From the NCBI GenBank assembly GCA_900468535.1, contig UBTY01000029.1, positions 3,276 to 67,275 of the forward strand: 64,000 nucleotides of DNA, written 5' to 3'. Under the pieces are notes generated by a model, which saw only the letters and a program-made list of their open reading frames with translations, had not been told where the DNA came from and made no database searches. The translations under genes were made by a program, and so were the position numbers. Each line of letters opens with the position of its first letter. Position 1 is the first letter of the stretch. This stretch comes from Hyphomicrobiales bacterium. Lineage in GTDB: Bacteria > Pseudomonadota > Alphaproteobacteria > Rhizobiales > Rhizobiaceae. Positions 54,100 through 62,659 of the stretch are shown one piece after another.

Positions 54100-55608
54100 A
54101 TGCTGAAAGAAACCCAAAATATTCGACGCCACGTCGATCTCCAGAGCTTCATGTCGGATTTGGCCGACAGAGGTCTGCTAGTCGAAGTGCAAGAACCTGT
54201 TTCCCTTGTTCACGAGGTGACGGCGCTTCACAGGAAGGTCTTGCACGATGGTGGTCCCGCGCTTCTGCTGAGGCGACCCGTCGATGCGGAGGGGGCCATC
54301 TCCAACATTCCGGTGGTAGCCAACCTTTTCGGCACGAAAGAGCGGATCGAACTCGGTTTTGGGCTGGGACCGGGAGGGTTGCCACGTCTTGCGGAAGAGC
54401 TTGCGGAACTCCAGCGTCCGACCCCTCCGAAATCGCTTTCCGATGCGTGGGGCAAGCTGCCGCTCCTGAAGGCCGCCGCGTCGATGCGGCCACGGTATTC
54501 CAGGAAAGCGCCGTGCCAGGAAGTCCTCCTTCGGGCAGACGAGATCGACCTTGGTCGCCTCCCTATACAGTGGTGCTGGCCCGGAGAGCCTGCGCCCCTA
54601 ATCACCTGGCCGCTCGTTATAACCTGCAGTCCTGACGATCCCGACGACGTCAACGTCGGGATCTACCGTATGCAGTTGCTTGACAAGCGATCCCTCATCG
54701 TCCGCTGGCTGGCGCATCGAGGGGGCGCGAAGCACTTCCGGCAGTGGCAGCAGAAGGGACTGGACATGCCCGTGGCGGTCGTGATCGGTGTGGATCCGGC
54801 CACGATCCTGGCGGGCGTCATTCCGCTTCCAGAGGGGATGAGCGAGCTTAACTTCTCGGGCCTGCTCCGCGGTTCAAGAACGCAATTGACGAGGTGCACG
54901 ACGAACGCGCTCTGCGTGCCTTCGAATGCGGAGATCGTGTTGGAGGGCTTCGTCTCGAAGGACGAGATTGCGCCCGAGGGGCCATACGGGGACCACACGG
55001 GCTACTACAACTCGGTCGAGTCCTTCCCGGTCGTTCGGTTGAGTGCAATCACCACCAGGCGCTCTCCCGTCTATCTTACCACGTATACGGGGAGACCCCC
55101 CGACGAGCCGTCCGTATTAGGCGAAGCGATGACCGAACTCTTCGTTCCGATCGTGAAACGTCAGTTTCCAGAAATTACTGACCTCTGGCTTCCGCCTGAG
55201 GCCTGCTCCTATCGTGCGGCGGTAGTTGCAATCGACAAGCGATATCCTGGACAGGCTCGGAGGGTGATGATGGGCCTTTGGTCGATGCTTCCACAGTTCA
55301 ACTACACAAAGCTTGTGATCGTCGTTGATTCCGGCATCTCCGTTCGCAGTTGGGACGACGTGCTATGGGCGATCTCGACCCGTTTCGACGCCGCGCGCGA
55401 CCTTGTAGTTCTCGAGAACACGCCGATCGATTACCTGGACTTCGCATCTCCCACGTCAGGACTTGGAACGAAGATGGGAATCGACGCGACGAATAAAATT
55501 GGTGGGGAGACCGAACGGGAATGGGGACTGGAACTTCATATGCCTGAAGAGCTCTCACTAAGGGCGAACGACATATGGGAAAGGACAAGGCATGCTTTCG
55601 CGCGCTGA
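54100..55608 (+). CDS. ubiD: UbiD-family decarboxylase
   Basis: A 502-aa prenylated-FMN decarboxylase. Key blocks are NVGIYRMQLLDKRSLIVRWL, the Glu/Arg region EGMSELNFSGLLRGS, EIAPEGPYGDHTGYYNSVES and KLVIVVDSGISVRSWDDVLW. In ubiquinone synthesis UbiD removes the carboxylate of the polyprenyl-hydroxybenzoate using the cofactor made by UbiX, whose gene overlaps its end. An aromatic acid decarboxylase of the same family is the alternative, but the ubiTUV neighbour favours quinone synthesis. Confidence 0.85.
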   Translation: MLKETQNIRRHVDLQSFMSDLADRGLLVEVQEPVSLVHEVTALHRKVLHDGGPALLLRRPVDAEGAISNIPVVANLFGTKERIELGFGLGPGGLPRLAEELAELQRPTPPKSLSDAWGKLPLLKAAASMRPRYSRKAPCQEVLLRADEIDLGRLPIQWCWPGEPAPLITWPLVITCSPDDPDDVNVGIYRMQLLDKRSLIVRWLAHRGGAKHFRQWQQKGLDMPVAVVIGVDPATILAGVIPLPEGMSELNFSGLLRGSRTQLTRCTTNALCVPSNAEIVLEGFVSKDEIAPEGPYGDHTGYYNSVESFPVVRLSAITTRRSPVYLTTYTGRPPDEPSVLGEAMTELFVPIVKRQFPEITDLWLPPEACSYRAAVVAIDKRYPGQARRVMMGLWSMLPQFNYTKLVIVVDSGISVRSWDDVLWAISTRFDAARDLVVLENTPIDYLDFASPTSGLGTKMGIDATNKIGGETEREWGLELHMPEELSLRANDIWERTRHAFAR

Positions 55609-56230
55609 TGGTTACGACGTCGTCGTCGGAGTGAGTGGCGCATCCGGCGCCTCTCTCGGCGTGGCTGTCGTGGATCGTCTAACGGCCGCCGGGATAAGAG
55701 TGCATATCGTCGTGACGGAGGCCGCGAAGCGGACCTTGGCGCACGAGGTCGGGTCGGAGGCGCACGGAAGGCTGCTCCTCAACGCCCACCGCTGCTATGA
55801 CGAAAAGGATATCGGGGCGGCAATCGCAAGCGGGTCGTTTCCCGTCTCTGGGATGATCGTGGCTCCATGCTCCATGAAGACGCTCGCGGCAGTCGCGACC
55901 GGCCTTTCGGAAAATCTTCTTGCTCGCGCCGCAGACGTCCAACTCAAGGAGCGTCGTCGACTCGTGCTGCTGACACGCGAGACGCCTCTTCATTTGGGCC
56001 ATCTCCGGAACATGACGACCGTGACCGAAATGGGAGCGATCGTGATGCCGCCAGTACCCGCTTTCTACAATCGGCCGACATCTGTAAAGGATATCATCGA
56101 CCATCTTGCTGCTCGAGCAATCGATCTCCTTGGCTTGCCCCTGCCTCACCAGTCGAGGCCGTGGAACGGAGAAGCTTCCTTCGTTCAGCCAAAGATCGCT
56201 ATCGGATCAGCACCAAAGAGCATCGCGTGA
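55592..56230 (+). CDS. ubiX: Flavin prenyltransferase UbiX
   Basis: A 212-aa protein: VVVGVSGASGASLGVAVVDR (FMN phosphate loop), FPVSGMIVAPCSMKTLAAVA, and LVLLTRETPLHLGHLRNMTT with VMPPVPAFYNRP, the full UbiX signature. It makes prenylated FMN for UbiD. It starts 17 bp before the end of ubiD. Its 3' end overlaps the convergent nnrU gene by 46 bp. Confidence 0.92.
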   Translation: MLSRADGYDVVVGVSGASGASLGVAVVDRLTAAGIRVHIVVTEAAKRTLAHEVGSEAHGRLLLNAHRCYDEKDIGAAIASGSFPVSGMIVAPCSMKTLAAVATGLSENLLARAADVQLKERRRLVLLTRETPLHLGHLRNMTTVTEMGAIVMPPVPAFYNRPTSVKDIIDHLAARAIDLLGLPLPHQSRPWNGEASFVQPKIAIGSAPKSIA

Positions 56231-56865
56231 CCGCCTCCGAGAATGAGCCAGCAGACGAGTGCGACAGTGACTGCGAAAGCGAGGATCATTGCTCGGTCTG
56301 CCGAAAGGCGGTGTCCAGCAAACACCGCGGCGAACGGTACGATGCCCGTATTTTGAGAGAGAGCCGACCAGCGATCACCTAGACGTCGCCTGGCACGCTT
56401 TTCTGTCATCGGGATCGCTCCGAGAGCGAACATGGCGAAGCCGCCGAACAACAAGACGGATCGAAGATCTCCGTTTGCTACGATATGTCCGACGGCCCAG
56501 ATGGCGAAACCCCACAAGACAGGGTGTCTTGTAATTCGCGCGACTGCGCCGACCTCTTCCGAAGAGCGGATGGAAACTGAGAGTGGATTCCTACTTAAGA
56601 GCCCTGCGATTACGAGGAAACCGCCCAAAGGTGCCAAGACGAGAGTCACGACCGCCTGCCATGGATGTAGATCCCAAAGCGGTATGTAGTCGAGGGACAG
56701 AGCGGATGAGAACAACCACACGAGCGCGGCGACGGACGCGGCAGAATAGCCGACGAAGTACGCCGGTCGTCCAAGGCGGCCAATGATACCCGCACGGATC
56801 GCAGGCAATGCCGGTATCGAATGCAATAATAGGAAGATTGCGAATGCAGAGAAAAATGAGATCAT
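56185..56865 (-). CDS. nnrU: NnrU family membrane protein
   Basis: A 226-aa membrane protein with about six hydrophobic segments. It has FAIFLLLHSIPALPAIRAGI, RNPLSVSIRSSEEVGAVARI and ITRHPVLWGFAIWAVGHIVA, typical of NnrU, a protein linked to nitric oxide and nitrite respiration in rhizobia. A Crp/Fnr-type box lies about 50 bp upstream. Convergent with ubiX. Confidence 0.85.
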   Translation of the reverse strand: MISFFSAFAIFLLLHSIPALPAIRAGIIGRLGRPAYFVGYSAASVAALVWLFSSALSLDYIPLWDLHPWQAVVTLVLAPLGGFLVIAGLLSRNPLSVSIRSSEEVGAVARITRHPVLWGFAIWAVGHIVANGDLRSVLLFGGFAMFALGAIPMTEKRARRRLGDRWSALSQNTGIVPFAAVFAGHRLSADRAMILAFAVTVALVCWLILGGGHAMLFGADPIAIFG

Positions 56866-56912
56866 TGAGGACTCCTTGGCTCTCCAAATAGCATCATCTT
56901 CAGATATGCAGT

Positions 56913-56926
56913 TTGATCGTCGTCAA
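56913..56926. promoter_or_regulatory. Crp/Fnr-type box upstream of nnrU
   Basis: TTGATCGTCGTCAA, one base off the FNR consensus TTGAT-N4-ATCAA, lies 48 bp before the nnrU start, a usual activator distance. Confidence 0.6.
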
Positions 56927-57096
56927 TCATCCGGCCCTGCATGAGCCAGCTTGCGCCCCGATATGGATCGGGTTTCCAACTGAGCAAAGGTCTCCCTTTT
57001 GGGCGAACGCGTTCGCCTCTTGTCAACAGGAGTTTCCGAGAAGCCAGCCGATCGCAACCGGCCTAGCCGTGGAACGACGGCGGCAGTCACGCGTCT

Positions 57097-57110
57097 TTGC
57101 GCCAGCGCAA
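57097..57110. promoter_or_regulatory. Perfect Crp/Fnr (NnrR)-type box upstream of ftrA
   Basis: TTGCGCCAGCGCAA is a perfect 14-bp palindrome (TTGCG-N4-CGCAA), 61 bp before ftrA. The TTGCG arms fit NnrR/DNR-type sites better than FNR. Confidence 0.6.
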
Positions 57111-57170
57111 AGAACGAACTCATCCAGGTCCCTAAATATGACGCCGTCACTCATCTTTAGGGGTCCTTTC

Positions 57171-57713
57171 ATGCTGCGCATTCGTTCTTTCTGCTTTGCT
57201 CCCGCCGCTCTTGCTGCCATGCCGCTCGTTCTTCATGCCGCAGAGTTTCCAATCGGCGCGCCTCAGGTGGCGGGCGGCATGGAGGTGGCCGCGGTATACC
57301 TGCAGCCGATCGAGATGGACCCGCCCGGAATGATGCGACCTGCAGTAGAATCCGACGTTCATCTCGAAGCGGACATTCACGCCACGAGTGACAACACGAA
57401 CGGATTCGCAGAAGGAGACTGGGTTCCCAACCTTCACGTTGAATACAAGGTGAAGAACCTCGACAACGGCGCGGAGCAGGCTGGTGCTCTTGAGCCGATG
57501 GTTGCAAGTGATGGTCCGCACTACGGTGACAATGTCAAGCTGTCGGGTGCGGGTCGCTATGCGGTCGAGATCACCGTGCATCCCGGTGGTCATGGCATGA
57601 TGAGTTTTGGCCGCCACGTCGACAAGGAAACCGGCGTTGCCCCCTGGCCCGAGGCGTTTTCCCTCAACTATGACTTCGTTTTCGCGGGGGTTGGAAAGAA
57701 GGGTGGCTACTGA
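57171..57713 (+). CDS. ftrA: Periplasmic iron-binding protein FtrA (P19/FetP-like)
   Basis: A 180-aa exported protein with a signal peptide (SFCFAPAALAAMPLVLHAAE). The mature part has EFPIGAPQVAGGMEVAAVYL, SDVHLEADIHATSDNTNGFA and HPGGHGMMSFGRHVD, the copper/iron-binding pattern of P19/Tp34. It delivers ferrous iron to the FTR1-type permease encoded two genes on. The stop overlaps the ftrB start. Confidence 0.88.
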   Translation: MLRIRSFCFAPAALAAMPLVLHAAEFPIGAPQVAGGMEVAAVYLQPIEMDPPGMMRPAVESDVHLEADIHATSDNTNGFAEGDWVPNLHVEYKVKNLDNGAEQAGALEPMVASDGPHYGDNVKLSGAGRYAVEITVHPGGHGMMSFGRHVDKETGVAPWPEAFSLNYDFVFAGVGKKGGY

Positions 57714-58054
57714 TGCGCGCAGCGAGGCCACTGACCGTCCTGCCATTGCTTTCGGCATGCCTGGCATCGCCGACGGTAGCTGAGGAAGAAGACCCCGTTT
57801 TCGCCCTGCATTTTAGCAACGGCGTGATATCTCCATCCATCCTTGAAGTTCCGGCCGAGAAGCGGTTCAAGATCGAGCTTTATAACGACGGATCGACGCC
57901 AATTGAGTTCGAGAGCATTCCTCTTCGAAAGGAAAAGGTACTTGCTCCGGGAGCGTCGAGCTTTCTCGTTTTTCGCTCTTTGAAAGCTGGCGACTACGCG
58001 TTCTTCGACGATTTCCACCTCGACATGCCGCCCGCCAGGCTGATCGCGAAATGA
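57713..58054 (+). CDS. ftrB: Cupredoxin-like protein FtrB
   Basis: A 113-aa protein with a signal peptide. The mature part looks like a cupredoxin: FKIELYNDGSTPIEFESIPL and GDYAFFDDFH with an acidic end. In FtrABCD systems it is thought to oxidise ferrous iron before transport. The start overlaps the ftrA stop and the stop overlaps ftrC, so the four genes are translationally coupled. Confidence 0.82.
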   Translation: MRAARPLTVLPLLSACLASPTVAEEEDPVFALHFSNGVISPSILEVPAEKRFKIELYNDGSTPIEFESIPLRKEKVLAPGASSFLVFRSLKAGDYAFFDDFHLDMPPARLIAK

Positions 58055-58905
58055 CGTCTCAAACCTTTCTCGAATCGTTCAGGATCGCCACTGTCGTGTG
58101 GCGCGAATCCTTCGAAGCGCTGCTCGTTATTGCCATCCTACAAGCTTGGACGGTGCACGAGAGCGTTGAGACCCGGCGGCGGGCTGCCAGATCGATCGCC
58201 GGCGGCGCGGCGGTCGGAATGCTGACCGCCGTCGGACTTGCCTTTTTGATGGGCGAAGCTTCCGATCTTCTCGACGGGGACCGCGAAGACGTTCTTCAAC
58301 TCATCCTGGCCGCGACTGCGTCCGCGCTTATGCTCCGTATGGTCTTCTGGATGCGAAGCTCTGCACGTAATGCTTCGAATGACATGAAATCGCAGGCCGC
58401 TGGACTTGGGAAGACCGGTAACTGGACGGCACTCGGCCTGCTCGCCGCACTTGCGGTCGCCAGGGAAGGTGCCGAGACTGTGGTGTTTCTTTTCGGGATG
58501 CTTTCGGGGTCGGACTTGGGAAGCGCAAGTCTCGTCGCCGGATCCGGCACATTAGGGCTGGGGGCGGCGCTCATGACCCTGCTGGCGTTCCGATCTAGTG
58601 CCTCCGCCTTTTCCAAAAAGGCAGTTTTGACGTTCAGCCAGATTTTACTCTTGGCGTTGGGGAGCGGCCTGCTGATGACCGCGTTGGACAAGGCCGTTTC
58701 ACTTGATTTCATCTCGACGATGACTTCTCCCCTGTGGGATACGAGTTGGCTCCTAGACGATGCCACCGGGCTTGGCGCATTCATATCAGGACTAACCGGG
58801 TACCGGGCTCGACCTGAACTTCTTCCCCTGCTCGCTTTGGGCGGTTACTGGACCATGGGGTTGCTGGCATATGCTTCGCCCGTTGCAAATAGGGCTCACG
58901 CATGA
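58051..58905 (+). CDS. ftrC: FTR1-family iron permease FtrC
   Basis: A 284-aa membrane protein with about seven segments. The two RExxE iron-binding motifs are visible: VWRESFEALLVIAIL near residue 17 and AVAREGAETVVFLFG near residue 136. It carries iron across the inner membrane. Confidence 0.9.
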   Translation: MTSQTFLESFRIATVVWRESFEALLVIAILQAWTVHESVETRRRAARSIAGGAAVGMLTAVGLAFLMGEASDLLDGDREDVLQLILAATASALMLRMVFWMRSSARNASNDMKSQAAGLGKTGNWTALGLLAALAVAREGAETVVFLFGMLSGSDLGSASLVAGSGTLGLGAALMTLLAFRSSASAFSKKAVLTFSQILLLALGSGLLMTALDKAVSLDFISTMTSPLWDTSWLLDDATGLGAFISGLTGYRARPELLPLLALGGYWTMGLLAYASPVANRAHA

Positions 58906-60284
58906 CCACGGCGCAAAATTTTGCTGGGAGGTTCGTCAGCGGACTGGGTGACGTGCTTCTAAGGTACCAGTCCGGGATCCGCCGAATGCAGTGGGTGATG
59001 ATCGCGGCCTACCTCGCTCTGCTCGTTGTCCCGCTAACCCTTCCGCTGCCTGGAGGCAGCGATTATATCTGGAACAACCTTGCGCGCTTTGTGCAGTTCG
59101 TGTTCTGGGGCATCTGGTGGCCTTTTGTCATCTTGGGAACAGCCCTGGTTGGTAGGTTCTGGTGCGGGCTGCTCTGCCCGGAAGGAGCTCTTTCGGAATT
59201 CGCAAGCGAACGGGGAGCGGGCAGGGCGATACCAAGCTGGATGAAATGGTCCGGGTGGCCGGTGCTGGCTTTCATTTCCACGACTATCTATGGCCAGCTC
59301 ACAAGCATCTACCAGTATCCGAAACCCGCCGCACTGTTACTCGGCGGATCGACGCTAGCGGCGATGGTCGTCGGCGCCCGCTATGGGAAGGCAAAACGCG
59401 CCTGGTGCAGGTTTCTATGCCCGGTCAGCGGAGTCTTCGGCACCGTGTCGAAGGTTGCCCCCTTGCATTTTCGGGTCGAGCCGGATGCCTGGAAAAGCTC
59501 GCCGCCGGCGGAGGTCGCCGGCGTGAACTGCGCGCCCCTCATCCCAATCAAGACTATGCAGGGGAGTTCGGCCTGCCACATGTGCGGACGCTGCAGCGGG
59601 CATCGAGGCGCGATCCGACTCGCATGGCGCAAGCCGGCCGCGGACATTGTGTTCGGATCCGGCCGAATGGCAGCTCGATGGGACACCATCCTCATCATAC
59701 CGATACTCCTCGGGCTAGTCCCCGCAGCCCTTCACTGGACAGCAAGTGGAGCGTTCCAAGCCATGAGGATTTGGTTGGTCGAGCGGTGCGTCGAGCTGGG
59801 CGTTATGTGGCCGTTGTCGCTCCGGCTTCCTTGGTGGCTGCTAACAAACTATCAATCAGTCAACGACGTGATGAACGTAGTCGATGCTGTCAGTCTGCTG
59901 GCGTTTGTTGCTCTCGGAACATTCACATCGTCTGTCCTGTTCCTCCTCCCGCTCGTGGCGTCGGCGGCGATCCTCGGCCGGACGAGGAAGGTGGTCCATC
60001 ACCTTGCACAGGCAATGATTCCGCTCGCGACTTCATCGCTCTTTTGTGGCCTTCTCGCACTGACGACAAGCCAGTTCCGATCTGATGGGATTAATCTGCC
60101 AGGCGTCGATGCCGCCCGTGGAGCGTTAGTCGTTGTCGCCGGGCTTTGGTCGGTGGAACTCTTCTTCAGGATTTCGAGCTTCTATTGCAGGTCGTTCAAC
60201 CGGCGCATTTTAGCGACAGCACCTATGGCAATGGCTGTTGCCACGTTCTCAGCAACTTGGTTGTTCATGTTCTTGGGAGGCTGA
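58902..60284 (+). CDS. ftrD: Membrane 4Fe-4S ferredoxin-like protein FtrD
   Basis: A 460-aa protein of the NapH/NosR type. It has about nine membrane segments, CGLLCPEGALSEF and WCRFLCPVSGVF (the two CxxxCP motifs), and a ferredoxin-like CHMCGRCSGHRGA. In FtrABCD it is thought to accept the electron released by FtrB. Last gene of the ftrABCD chain. Confidence 0.88.
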   Translation: MTTAQNFAGRFVSGLGDVLLRYQSGIRRMQWVMIAAYLALLVVPLTLPLPGGSDYIWNNLARFVQFVFWGIWWPFVILGTALVGRFWCGLLCPEGALSEFASERGAGRAIPSWMKWSGWPVLAFISTTIYGQLTSIYQYPKPAALLLGGSTLAAMVVGARYGKAKRAWCRFLCPVSGVFGTVSKVAPLHFRVEPDAWKSSPPAEVAGVNCAPLIPIKTMQGSSACHMCGRCSGHRGAIRLAWRKPAADIVFGSGRMAARWDTILIIPILLGLVPAALHWTASGAFQAMRIWLVERCVELGVMWPLSLRLPWWLLTNYQSVNDVMNVVDAVSLLAFVALGTFTSSVLFLLPLVASAAILGRTRKVVHHLAQAMIPLATSSLFCGLLALTTSQFRSDGINLPGVDAARGALVVVAGLWSVELFFRISSFYCRSFNRRILATAPMAMAVATFSATWLFMFLGG

Positions 60285-60289
60285 TCCAC

Positions 60290-60427
60290 TCAGGGCAGCC
60301 TGAGCTTTCCGGCTGACCTTCGCACTACAGACTGGTTGCTTGCCGTCGATTGAGCCGTGACGGGCTCACGCAGCGCAACTCGCCGCGACTTTTTGATCTC
60401 GATTACGAAGGGCTTCTTCTTTTGCAT
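60290..60427 (-). CDS. Small basic protein, 45 aa
   Basis: ATG at 60427 with GAGGAAG upstream. The sequence MQKKKPFVIEIKKSRRVALR is strongly basic; the rest is Ser/Thr rich with no membrane segment. It follows the DUF454 gene by 26 bp on the same strand. Function unknown. Confidence 0.4.
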   Translation of the reverse strand: MQKKKPFVIEIKKSRRVALREPVTAQSTASNQSVVRRSAGKLRLP

Positions 60428-60453
60428 GATCTTCCTCGGAAAATGAAACAGGT

Positions 60454-60807
60454 TTAGGCCGATGGCCGGGTGATGACGAATGCGGCACATGCGCTCAGTG
60501 CCGTGGCGACGATGGCGAGCGCCAACGGGCCGGGATCCAGCCAGACGAGAACGCATAGACTGCATGTCATGGCGACTACCGCGGAAATCTTCGCGCCTTG
60601 ATTTATCGCCTTACGATCTCGCCACGCTCTGACAGAAGGACCCAACGTAGGGTGATCCACAAGCCAAGATTCAAACTTTGGCGAGATGCGGGCGAATATG
60701 CCTGCAGAAAGCAGCAGGAACGGGGTCGTGGGCAACAGCGGCAGGAACACTCCAACCACGCCGATGGTGATCGAGGACCAAGCAATCGTCAACCACAGCA
60801 CTCGCAT
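60454..60807 (-). CDS. DUF454 membrane protein (YbaN family)
   Basis: A 117-aa protein, ATG at 60807 with GGAG six bases upstream. WSSITIGVVGVFLPLLPTTP, then FLLLSAGIFARISPKFESWL and HPTLGPSVRAWRDRKAINQG are the DUF454 pattern: four membrane segments with a short conserved loop. Function is not known. A Crp/Fnr-type box is 51 bp upstream. Confidence 0.85.
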   Translation of the reverse strand: MRVLWLTIAWSSITIGVVGVFLPLLPTTPFLLLSAGIFARISPKFESWLVDHPTLGPSVRAWRDRKAINQGAKISAVVAMTCSLCVLVWLDPGPLALAIVATALSACAAFVITRPSA

Positions 60808-60857
60808 CGTAATCTCCATTTTCCCCTGGACTCTAAGACCTCACGGCATCCTCATCT

Positions 60858-60871
60858 TTGACGCTGATCAA
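60858..60871. promoter_or_regulatory. Crp/Fnr-type box between DUF454 and the 95-aa gene
   Basis: TTGACGCTGATCAA, one base off TTGAT-N4-ATCAA, lies between the two divergent genes (51 bp from the DUF454 start, 57 bp from the 95-aa gene). Confidence 0.55.
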
Positions 60872-60927
60872 AGACGACAGCGCAGATCAGTTTAAAATGC
60901 AGGTCATCACTTTTGATGGAGGTTGCA

Positions 60928-61215
60928 ATGCTGCCCAGATTCGTCACCGCGTTTCTGAAATCGTCGGGCGAACAAGGCGTCGTGGTAATGGAACACGACG
61001 GCGCCCACCGGGTAGTCGTCGTCGATAGGGAGGCCCTTTGCGAGATTTCGAACCCGCCTCGGGCCGACGAGTCTCGTCTTCAACAGAGCATTGGTGCGAT
61101 TTGCGAAATAGCGACGGCGAAGACTCTCAAAGACGGTCGGACTCCACATTCGCGGATCGCGGTTTCCGCTTCCGACGTCGCAGCGTGGAAGCTTGAACGC
61201 TCGAAGCTGCACTGA
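60928..61215 (+). CDS. Hypothetical protein, 95 aa
   Basis: ATG at 60928 preceded by GGAGG. A strand pair (GVVVMEHDGAHRVVVVDREA), a Pro-Pro turn, a helix (LQQSIGAICEIATAKTL) and a final DVAAW segment give the same order as the protein at 50252. Function unknown; control by the Fnr-type box is likely. Confidence 0.5.
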   Translation: MLPRFVTAFLKSSGEQGVVVMEHDGAHRVVVVDREALCEISNPPRADESRLQQSIGAICEIATAKTLKDGRTPHSRIAVSASDVAAWKLERSKLH

Positions 61216-61643
61216 AGCAGTCTGACCGGGGCGGAACGTCAGGTTGCACCCAAGGGGGCGCAGGATTCAAGCTCCTGCGCCCTTTCGATGCATTGGCGAA
61301 CGTCGGCTCATCACAAGAACGTTGGCGACTTCTCTCGATTGAGCTCGGCCTTAGAACGATTGGCCACTTAGCTTTTTGGGAGCTTCTTACGCACACGATA
61401 ATTTAGCGAGGGCCTTCCGAGTATCAGGAAGACATTCGCCGTTCTTATAGCTGTGTCGCAACCCGCATCATTCTCAGTTACCGAAAGGGGAACTGTGCCC
61501 CGCTCTAGACCGGTTGGCACCTTAACAAAGCGGCTTGACGAACCAATCCCACCTTGCTGTTCCATTCGGCGTCCGGCATTTTCGAGCAAATAGATACCCC
61601 GTCACGCAAGGTGGGGGTTACAGAGTTAAGGAAAAGAAGATCT
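61216..61643. other. Intergenic interval
   Basis: About 430 bp with no supported gene. Short frames are present on both strands without family likeness. Confidence 0.4.
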
Positions 61644-62121
61644 ATGAGGCTGGTGTTGTTGTTGTTGGGCTACTTGGCGGTCTCCGCACCCGCGAAGGTG
61701 ATTTTCTAGTCGTCCCTGTTGACGCGTCTTCACTGCCGTATGGGTTGTCGCCTTCGAATTACGGCAACAGTCCGACTACGAAAACAGCTCGAGTAACTAC
61801 GAGAACAGCGAATTGAATTACCAAAACAGCAGTGAGAACTATAGCAACAGTCCTGCAAACTATGAAAATTCCTCGTCCGGGAAAAGACGACTGATAACCT
61901 CCGATAAGGTAGTGATCGGCTATTATGTCTTCGCCGAGCACGGTGTGATCAATTTCTACAATTCCGGCGGTCGAGTAGCCTATATGCCAGGCAGTGGGAA
62001 AACGCAGAGCATCTTCCTCTCCAACGGCAGCGGTTGGTGCGCGACGATTGGTTCACTCAATGGGAAAAGTGTAATCGGAATGACCGAGGGGTGCATTCTG
62101 CGGTTTGTTGCCGATAAATAG
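61644..62121 (+). pseudogene. Secreted NYxNS-repeat protein, broken by two frameshifts
   Basis: The ATG at 61644 begins a signal peptide (MRLVLLLLGYLAVSAPAK). The frame then closes, but in a second frame the text continues as GDFLVVPVDASSLPYGLSPS plus NYGNSPT. In a third frame from about 61774 it goes on DYENSSS-NYENSEL-NYQNSSE-NYSNSPA-NYENSSS. Together these form six copies of a seven-residue unit NYxNSxx, followed by a compact strand-rich C-terminal domain (VVIGYYVFAEHGVINFYNSG, WCATIGSLNGKS). Two frame changes would restore one protein of about 155 aa. Confidence 0.55.
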
Positions 62122-62240
62122 AATCTTACGAGCTACGCTCTATCATGAGCGAGGTTGGTGCGATGCTAAGAGATCGCCGAGCCACCACGTCGGGGACGTT
62201 CGATTCTTAGAGCGAACTGTCGGCCCTGGGCTAGCTTCAA

Positions 62241-62654
62241 CTATCCGAGCGCGGGCGCGTCCACGTCTCGGGCGGACGCGAACTTTGCAGGCACGATGTC
62301 GGAAAGTGTCCTCTCCGCGAGATGACGGATATAGGCTGATGCTGCCTCGTCCTGTACCCGCCGCCAGCCTACGAGGAGCTCGTCCTGAACTTGACACGCC
62401 GGCTGGGAACCGAGCAAGGACTGGACCACGGCGCCGAGGTCGATCGCCTCAGGGGGCAATGCAAGTTTCAGGCCGCCACGTCTTCCCCTTAAGCTACAGA
62501 GGAAGCCGCCTTTGACAAGCCGGTTAGCGGCCTTTGCCAGATGGGCATGAGAGGCGGCACAGCTTTCGGCCGTCTCTCGAATTGTTAGCTTGTCAGGCGC
62601 ACGATCGGCGGCCAGCACCAAAAGTCGAATACCAAGGTCCAACAGCACGGACAT
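62241..62654 (-). CDS. Rrf2-family transcription regulator
   Basis: A 137-aa winged-helix protein: DLGIRLLVLAADRAPDKLTI, then HAHLAKAANRLVKGGFLCSL with RGRRGGLKLA, the Rrf2 recognition helix and wing. NsrR-type members carry three cysteines for a cluster; here only Cys87 in SQPACQVQD is in the expected region, with two others near the helix-turn-helix, so cluster binding is doubtful. It follows the Crp/Fnr gene by five bases. Confidence 0.85.
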   Translation of the reverse strand: MSVLLDLGIRLLVLAADRAPDKLTIRETAESCAASHAHLAKAANRLVKGGFLCSLRGRRGGLKLALPPEAIDLGAVVQSLLGSQPACQVQDELLVGWRRVQDEAASAYIRHLAERTLSDIVPAKFASARDVDAPALG

Positions 62655-62659
62655 ATCGG

